This document shows positions 59,427 through 64,000 of a stretch of 64,000 nt of DNA, piece after piece (the first letter of the stretch is position 1; the number at the start of each line of letters is the position of its first letter). Under the pieces are notes generated by a model. It made no database searches and was not told the origin of the DNA. It was given only the letters and a program-made list of their open reading frames with translations. The position numbers and the translations under genes are program-made. Source of the DNA: Dyella sp. SG609 (lineage in GTDB: Bacteria > Pseudomonadota > Gammaproteobacteria > Xanthomonadales > Rhodanobacteraceae); NCBI RefSeq assembly GCF_012275375.1, contig NZ_JAAZQJ010000004.1:310001-374000 (forward strand), given 5' to 3'.

Positions 59427-60725
59427 ATGAGCTTCCCGCCTTCCTCGCCCGCCGGCTTCGCCGCGCCCACGCTGAACTTCGCCACCGCGGCGCTGAACAC
59501 GCGCATCGCCTTCCTGGTGGAGCTGGCGCGGCGCCTGCACCAGTACGGCACCTCGGCGCCGCGCCTGGAAATGGCTATCGCCGGTTCGGCGGCGCGGCTG
59601 GGGCTGGCGGCGGAAGTGTGGTCCAGCCCGACCGCCATCATCATTTCCTTCTCCGACCAGGCGCAGGGCGACGACGGCGTGGCCCAGGTGACCCAGGTGA
59701 TGCGCCTGCCGCCGGGCGACGTGAATCTCGCGCGCCTGTGCCAGGCCGACCTGATCGCCGACCAGGTGATCGCCGGTCAGATCGAATTGCGCGAAGGCTT
59801 CCGCCTGCTGCGCGAACTGGGCCGGCCGGATACGCGCCGCGCGCAGGCCGGCGTGATCGCCAGCTATGGCCTCGCCGCCGCCAGCATCGTGGCGCTGCTG
59901 CTGCACAGCTCCTGGGCCGACCTGCTGACCACCGCGGTGATCGGCCTGATGATCGGCACCATCAGCGTGCTGTCGGCCACGCGCCCGCGCCTGGCGGTGG
60001 CGAGCGAGGCGATCTGCGCGCTGGTCGGCACGGTGTTCGCGATCCTGGTCAGCGCGCTGGTGGTGCCGCTGGCGATCAAGTCGGTGATCCTGGCCGGCCT
60101 GATCATGCTGATGCCCGGCATGGCGCTGACCACGGCGGTGCGCGAGATCTCCAGCCAGCATCTGGTGGCCGGCATGGCCAGGATGGGCGGCGCGCTCGCC
60201 ACCTTGCTCAAGCTGACCTTCGGCACCGTGGCCGGCGCGCAGCTGTGTGCGGCGGTCGGTATCTATCCACGCGACTTCTCCTTGCCGCCGCTGCCCGCCT
60301 GGACCGAGCTGCCCGCGCTGCTGGTGGCCGCGATCGCCTTCGCCATGGCGTTCCGCGCGGCGCGGCGCGACTGGCTGGTGGTGATGGGTGCGGTGGTGGT
60401 GGGTTATGCGTCCACGCGCTGGGGCGGCCTGGTCGCGGGGCATCTGCCGGCGGCGCCGTTCGGCGTGTTTCTCGGCGGCTTTCTGCTGGGCGCGCTGTCC
60501 AATGTTTATGCGCGCTTTGCGCACCGGCCGGGCGCGGTGGTGCGCGAGCCGGGGATTATCCTGCTGGTGCCCGGCAGCGTAAGTTTCCGCAGCGTGTCGT
60601 ATCTGCTGGAGCGCGATACGGTGCTGGGTTTCGATACCGGCGTATTGCTGGTGACCCTGCTGATTTCGCTGGTGGCCGGCTTGCTGTTCGGCGACCTGCT
60701 GGTGGCGCCGCGGCGTTCGCTGTAG
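59427..60725 (+). CDS. Threonine/serine exporter family (ThrE) protein
   Basis: A 432-residue membrane protein with a cytosolic N-terminal part (residues 1-150) and about ten membrane helices. It is a single-chain ThrE, with the DUF1212 (LVELARRLHQYGTSAPRLE) and DUF3815 (LLVPGSVSFRSVSYLL) halves joined. In Corynebacterium ThrE exports L-threonine and L-serine by proton exchange; the substrate here is inferred. It starts 60 bp after nfeD. An ATTAACC...GGTTAAT inverted repeat (60734-60761) follows the stop. Confidence 0.87.
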   Translation: MSFPPSSPAGFAAPTLNFATAALNTRIAFLVELARRLHQYGTSAPRLEMAIAGSAARLGLAAEVWSSPTAIIISFSDQAQGDDGVAQVTQVMRLPPGDVNLARLCQADLIADQVIAGQIELREGFRLLRELGRPDTRRAQAGVIASYGLAAASIVALLLHSSWADLLTTAVIGLMIGTISVLSATRPRLAVASEAICALVGTVFAILVSALVVPLAIKSVILAGLIMLMPGMALTTAVREISSQHLVAGMARMGGALATLLKLTFGTVAGAQLCAAVGIYPRDFSLPPLPAWTELPALLVAAIAFAMAFRAARRDWLVVMGAVVVGYASTRWGGLVAGHLPAAPFGVFLGGFLLGALSNVYARFAHRPGAVVREPGIILLVPGSVSFRSVSYLLERDTVLGFDTGVLLVTLLISLVAGLLFGDLLVAPRRSL

Positions 60726-60830
60726 CCGCCGCGATTAACCAGCCGGGTGCGCCGGGTTAATGCCGGATGCGGTGACGCGTTGCAGATGTTCCATGTTGCA
60801 TAAACGATGCACTTCGAATGACGCGAATGG

Positions 60831-60867
60831 AAAAGAAAACGCCGGCGCAAGGCCGGCGTTTTCTTTT
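60831..60867. terminator. Bidirectional intrinsic terminator
   Basis: A perfect 16-pair stem (60831-60846 with 60852-60867) has GCCGGC at the tip and AAAAGAAAAC/GTTTTCTTTT at the base. It serves the convergent thrE-like and H-NS genes. Confidence 0.95.
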
Positions 60868-60883
60868 ACGCGGAGCGCGGCGA

Positions 60884-61213
60884 TCAGATCGCCAGGTCCT
60901 TTTCCTTCTTGCCCGCCTTCAGCGCGTCGTTGAACCAGCGCGGACGCTTGCCGCGGCCGGACCAGGTCTGCTCCGGATCGGCCGGGTTGCGGTACTTCGG
61001 CGGCACGATGCCGCCGCTCTTGCGCGGGCCCTTGGCCGCGCGGCCCTGGCCGAACACGTCGTCGAACGCGAAGCCTTCGGCCTTGATCAGGGCGTGGATC
61101 TTTTCACGCAGCTTGACGACCTTGTCCTTGCGCAGTTCGGTCTGGCGCGACTGCGCCTTGGCGATCAGGTCGTTGAGCTGGTTATGGTTGAGATTCTTGA
61201 TATCGACAGCCAT
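60884..61213 (-). CDS. H-NS family nucleoid-associated protein
   Basis: A 109-residue protein with an N-terminal oligomerisation helix (residues about 5-50) and the C-terminal DNA-binding domain KYRNPADPEQTWSGRGKRPRWFNDAL, which contains the AT-hook-like TWSGRGxRPxW core. H-NS proteins silence AT-rich DNA. ATG 61213 is preceded by GGGAG; an in-frame extension upstream has no homology. The gene lies in one of the AT-richer parts of the window, as does its own upstream region, which is in keeping with autoregulation (inference). Confidence 0.92.
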   Translation of the reverse strand: MAVDIKNLNHNQLNDLIAKAQSRQTELRKDKVVKLREKIHALIKAEGFAFDDVFGQGRAAKGPRKSGGIVPPKYRNPADPEQTWSGRGKRPRWFNDALKAGKKEKDLAI

Positions 61214-61440
61214 GACTACTCCCGGGTGATGAGCCATTAACGGCATTATGGTTGTTTTAGGTGCAATGGATCGAATCGGTATTGCGCGGGGGATTCTGGA
61301 TGATCCGTTCGGGAATTGCAAAATACCGGAGTTATTCCCCGGTAATGCACTTGCGCCAGCTTTACGGGGCATTATTCATCCGATTCCTAATTCGGAAGCG
61401 GATGATTAACCCGTAATTGGGCGGGACGGCCTGGCCTGGC
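61214..61440 (-). promoter_or_regulatory. AT-rich upstream region of the H-NS gene
   Basis: This region holds clustered AATT, TTAA and ATTAT motifs and several imperfect inverted repeats, for example TACCGG...CCGGTA (about 61324-61346) and ATTCATCCG...CGGATGATT. On the minus strand a CATAAT -10-like box lies about 35 bases before the start codon. It contains no gene. Confidence 0.45.
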
Positions 61441-61475
61441 TGCCGTTTTTCACGCCTTGCGCGTCACAAAATTGA

Positions 61476-61500
61476 GAACGGCCGCACAAGGCGGCCGTTC
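61476..61500 (-). terminator. Intrinsic terminator of proS
   Basis: GAACGGCCGC-ACAAG-GCGGCCGTTC is a perfect ten-pair hairpin 24 bases beyond the proS stop. On the minus strand it is followed by TCAATTTTG. Confidence 0.85.
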
Positions 61501-61524
61501 TGCGCACACTTCACCCGGAAAGAA

Positions 61525-63222
61525 TCAGCCGAGCAGGGAGAACAATTCCTCGGTATTAATCGCCCGGGCTTCCGCCTCATGGCGCGCCCGGTATTCCAGC
61601 GTGCCGGCGGCGATGCCGCGCTCGCTGACCACCACGCGGTGCGGAACGCCGATCAGCTCCATGTCGGCGAACATCGCGCCGGGGCGCAGGCCGCGGTCGT
61701 CCAGCAGCACCTCGATGCCGCGCTGCCGCAGCTGCGCGTACAGCGCCTCCGCGGCCTGGGTGACCTCGGGCAGGCCCTTGGGATTGATCATGCACACGGC
61801 CACGCGCCACGGCGCCATGGCTTCCGGCCAGATGATGCCGGCCTCGTCGTGGCACTGCTCGATGGCGGCGGCCACGATGCGGCTGACGCCGATGCCGTAG
61901 CAGCCCATCAGCATCACCTGGGCCTTGCCGTTCTCGTCCAGCACGGTGGCCTTGAGCGCTTCGGCGTACTTGCCGCCGAGCTGGAATACATGGCCGACCT
62001 CGATGCCGCGGCCCATGCGCAGGCTGCCCTTGCCGTCCGGCGAGGGATCGCCGTCGACCACCTTGCGGATGTCTTCGACACGGGTGACGCGGGCATCGCG
62101 CTCCCAGTTCGCGCCGGTGTAGTGGGTGCCGTCCTGGTTGCCGCCGCAGACGAAGTCCGCCAGCACGGCGGCGCTGCGGTCGACGATCACGGGGATCTCC
62201 GCCGGCAGGCCGGCCGGGCCGATAAAGCCGGGGCGGGTGCCGGTAACGGCGAGAATCTCCGCCTCGGTGGCCAGCACCGATTCGCCCGGCATCTCGGCCA
62301 GCTTGCCGGCCTTCACTTCGTTGACCTCGTGGTCGCCGCGCACGCACAGCGCGACCAGGCCCTTGCTGCCCTGGACCAGGATGGTCTTGACGCACTGGCT
62401 GGGCTCGACCTTGAGGAAGGCGGCCACTTCGTCGATGGTCTTCTGCGCAGGCGTGTCCACGCGCTTGAGTTCGGCGGAAGGCGCCGGACGCGCGGCGGCG
62501 GGCGCCAGCGCCTCGGCCTTCTCGATATTCGCGGCGTAATCGGAACCATCCGAGAACACCAGGGCATCCTCGCCGGAATCGGCCAGCACCTGGAATTCGT
62601 GGCTGGCATTGCCGCCGATGGCGCCGGTGTCGGCCTGCACCGCGCGGAACTTCAGGCCCAGGCGGGTGAAGATGCGCGCGTAGGCGTCGTACATGGCCTG
62701 GTAGGTCTGGCCCAGGGATTCCTGCGTGAGGTGGAAGGAGTAGGCGTCCTTCATCACGAACTCGCGCGCGCGCATCACGCCGAAGCGCGGGCGGATCTCG
62801 TCGCGGAACTTGGTCTGGATCTGATAGAAGTTGACCGGCAGCTGCTTGTAGCTCTTCAGCTCGTTGCGCGCGAAGTCGGTGATCACCTCTTCGGCGGTGG
62901 GCGCGTAGCAGAACTCCTGCTCCTTGCGGTCCTTGATCTTCAGCAGCTGGCCGCCGAACTTCTGCCAGCGGCCGGTTTCTTCCCACAGCTCGCGCGGCTG
63001 GATGGTCGGCATCAGCAGCTCGATCGCGCCGGCGCGGTCCATTTCCTCGCGCACCACCTGCTCGACCTTGCGCATCACGCGCAGGCCCAGCGGCGCCCAG
63101 GTGTACAGGCCGGCGGCGAGCTTGCGGATCATGCCGGTGCGCAGCATCAGCTGATGGCTGGCGATCTCGGCGTCGGCGGGCACTTCCTTGACGGTGGCCA
63201 GGTGGTATTGGCTGAGGCGCAT
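61525..63222 (-). CDS. proS: Prolyl-tRNA synthetase
   Basis: A 565-residue class II synthetase of the bacterial type. The N-terminal [19 protein letters not shown], motif 1 and 2 regions ([44 protein letters not shown]), the inserted editing domain (about 230-390, with SQCVKTILV and [14 protein letters not shown]) and the anticodon-binding C-terminus are all seen. The length agrees with E. coli ProS (572). ATG 63222 is chosen because conservation begins there; the frame extends into the repeat upstream. Confidence 0.96.
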   Translation of the reverse strand: MRLSQYHLATVKEVPADAEIASHQLMLRTGMIRKLAAGLYTWAPLGLRVMRKVEQVVREEMDRAGAIELLMPTIQPRELWEETGRWQKFGGQLLKIKDRKEQEFCYAPTAEEVITDFARNELKSYKQLPVNFYQIQTKFRDEIRPRFGVMRAREFVMKDAYSFHLTQESLGQTYQAMYDAYARIFTRLGLKFRAVQADTGAIGGNASHEFQVLADSGEDALVFSDGSDYAANIEKAEALAPAAARPAPSAELKRVDTPAQKTIDEVAAFLKVEPSQCVKTILVQGSKGLVALCVRGDHEVNEVKAGKLAEMPGESVLATEAEILAVTGTRPGFIGPAGLPAEIPVIVDRSAAVLADFVCGGNQDGTHYTGANWERDARVTRVEDIRKVVDGDPSPDGKGSLRMGRGIEVGHVFQLGGKYAEALKATVLDENGKAQVMLMGCYGIGVSRIVAAAIEQCHDEAGIIWPEAMAPWRVAVCMINPKGLPEVTQAAEALYAQLRQRGIEVLLDDRGLRPGAMFADMELIGVPHRVVVSERGIAAGTLEYRARHEAEARAINTEELFSLLG

Positions 63223-63304
63223 GCGGGGGGCGTTCCGGCGGGTAAAGAAGCCGAGTATAGCGATTCCCGATTGGCCTGATTTCCTCGATCTTCCCAAGGC
63301 GAAC

Positions 63305-63447
63305 CCTTCTCCCTTCGGGAGAAGGTGGCGGCAGCCGGATGAGGGTGCGGGCGGAGCGGTGCACATCAATCTCGCGCTCCGCCCGCACCCTCACCCCAAC
63401 CCCTCTCTCCCACAGGGACTACCTACGGGTCGCCAGGGGGAGAGGGG
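63305..63447. repeat. Modular hairpin repeat, locus 7 (reverse, long-arm form)
   Basis: Hairpin CCTTCTCCC...GGGAGAAGG (63305-63325), GTGGCGGCAGCCGGATGAGG, GGGCGGAGCG, a centre, CGCTCCGCCC, CCTCACCCC and a long hairpin CCCCTCTC...GAGAGGGG whose tip has GGGACTACCTACGGGTCGCC, as in locus 2. It fills the gap between proS and the DUF4124 gene. Confidence 0.92.
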
Positions 63448-63475
63448 TTCAACGTCGCGGCGATCGATGCGCGGC

Positions 63476-63931
63476 TTACTCGTTCGGGCAGTACTGCTTG
63501 TACTGCGCCTCGGCGGTGGACTGCTGCTGCTTGCGCTGCGCGTCGTCCAGCACCTTGGCCTGGTTGCCTTCCTGCACCACCACCGGCTTCTTGTCGCGCA
63601 GGATGTCCAGGTTGCCCTTGAGCGTGCTGCAGAGCTTCTTGCGGTTTTCCGGGGTGTCGGCCACCGGCGCCTGGGCCGGCCCCTCGGCGGAGCCGGTGGT
63701 CTGTTCGCGGCCGCTGCCTTCCTTGGCCGGCTGGGCCGGCGCGGACGACGAGGACTGCGGAATGCCGGACAGGGTGATCTTCTTGGACGTGCCGCCCTTC
63801 GGCGGCGGGGTGTCGGAGTAGTGCACGGAGCCGCTGGCGTCGGTCCATTTGTAGACCTGCTGGGCCGCGGCCGGCAGGGCGAAGGCCAGGGGGGCGAGCA
63901 GCAGGGCGGCGGCGATCAGCGGGCGACGCAT
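63476..63931 (-). CDS. DUF4124 domain-containing exported protein
   Basis: A 151-residue protein with a signal peptide (residues 1-23, cleavage after AAA). The DUF4124 motif QQVYKWTDASGSVHYSDTPPP directly follows. A Ser/Pro/Gln-rich linker and a helical C-terminal part with two Cys (KLCSTLK and YKQYCPNE) complete it. The family is common in Lysobacterales and has no known function; it is thought to be periplasmic. It lies in the same direction as proS, and a modular repeat separates them. The remaining bases to the window end (63932-64000) hold its upstream region only. Confidence 0.88.
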   Translation of the reverse strand: MRRPLIAAALLLAPLAFALPAAAQQVYKWTDASGSVHYSDTPPPKGGTSKKITLSGIPQSSSSAPAQPAKEGSGREQTTGSAEGPAQAPVADTPENRKKLCSTLKGNLDILRDKKPVVVQEGNQAKVLDDAQRKQQQSTAEAQYKQYCPNE

Positions 63932-64000
63932 GGTCTTCTCCGGGGAAACTGGAAGGCGGGACAGGGCGGAAAAACGTTCGGCGCCCTTGTTAGCACCCGC

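Noticed and set aside
1-64000. tRNA, rRNA, CRISPR arrays, IS elements
   Set aside because: I looked for cloverleaf ends, regularly spaced direct repeats with unique spacers and transposase motifs, and saw none. A covariance-model search would be decisive.

Overview
The window reads as a chromosomal segment of a high-GC gammaproteobacterium, most likely order Lysobacterales (Xanthomonadales), family Rhodanobacteraceae (Dyella/Luteibacter/Rhodanobacter-like). The assignment rests on codon usage, on the nrdR-ribD ... ribE-ribBX ... ribH-nusB ... thiL-pgpA order, on the type of H-NS and DUF4124 proteins, and on the many palindromic intergenic repeats. It comes from recall, not from a search. No rRNA, tRNA, CRISPR array, transposase or prophage cluster is visible; the only mobile-looking DNA is small palindromic repeats.

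Layout. 1-4.3 kb: RcnB-like protein, XRE regulator, an orphan gene, an NTF2-fold protein and an OPT peptide transporter. 4.6-8.0 kb: a translationally coupled MprF (aminoacyl-phosphatidylglycerol synthase/flippase) and AcvB/VirJ-type hydrolase. 8.2-15.3 kb: Tat-signal threonine aldolase-like enzyme, acyltransferase-3, Tat-signal metallo-beta-lactamase-fold enzyme, PyrF, EttA, DUF817. 15.5-30.3 kb: glyA, nrdR and the riboflavin/thiamine locus, including an FMN riboswitch before ribE and a RibB fused to a GTP-cyclohydrolase-II domain that has lost its zinc cysteines. Unrelated genes (PhyH dioxygenase, Gfo/Idh oxidoreductase, quinone-oxidoreductase-like MDR plus LysR, LD-carboxypeptidase, GNAT, NTF2) sit between the vitamin genes. 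30.3-37.6 kb: an S9 peptidase behind a GntR-ABC-permease operon, an aldo/keto reductase, and Fur-controlled hemP with an unidentified follower.

37.6-57.8 kb is the most striking part. One membrane-fusion protein and one MacB/LolD-type ATPase are followed by eight FtsX/MacB-type permease genes arranged as four tandem A-B pairs. A near-consensus sigma-54 promoter (TGGCATAGCGCTTGCT, 37765-37780) lies just upstream, with two palindromic candidate enhancer sites about 100 and 130 bp further up. A sigma-54 activator (receiver, AAA+ with a GAYTGA loop, Fis-type HTH), a small exported protein and an NtrY-like histidine kinase lie downstream of the permeases, separated from them by an exported DUF3857/transglutaminase protein and a DUF885 metallopeptidase. 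I infer one regulated envelope export or remodelling system. Its substrate is unknown.

57.9-64 kb: SPFH/stomatin and NfeD pair, ThrE-type exporter, H-NS, prolyl-tRNA synthetase, DUF4124 protein.

Two repeat families cross the window: a perfect 33-36 bp inverted repeat (two copies), and a modular family of hairpins with GAGAGGGG/TTCTCCC arms (seven loci), one of which encodes the C-terminus of a gene. MprF/AcvB, the sigma-54 ABC system, LdcA and the acyltransferase give the window an envelope-maintenance flavour.
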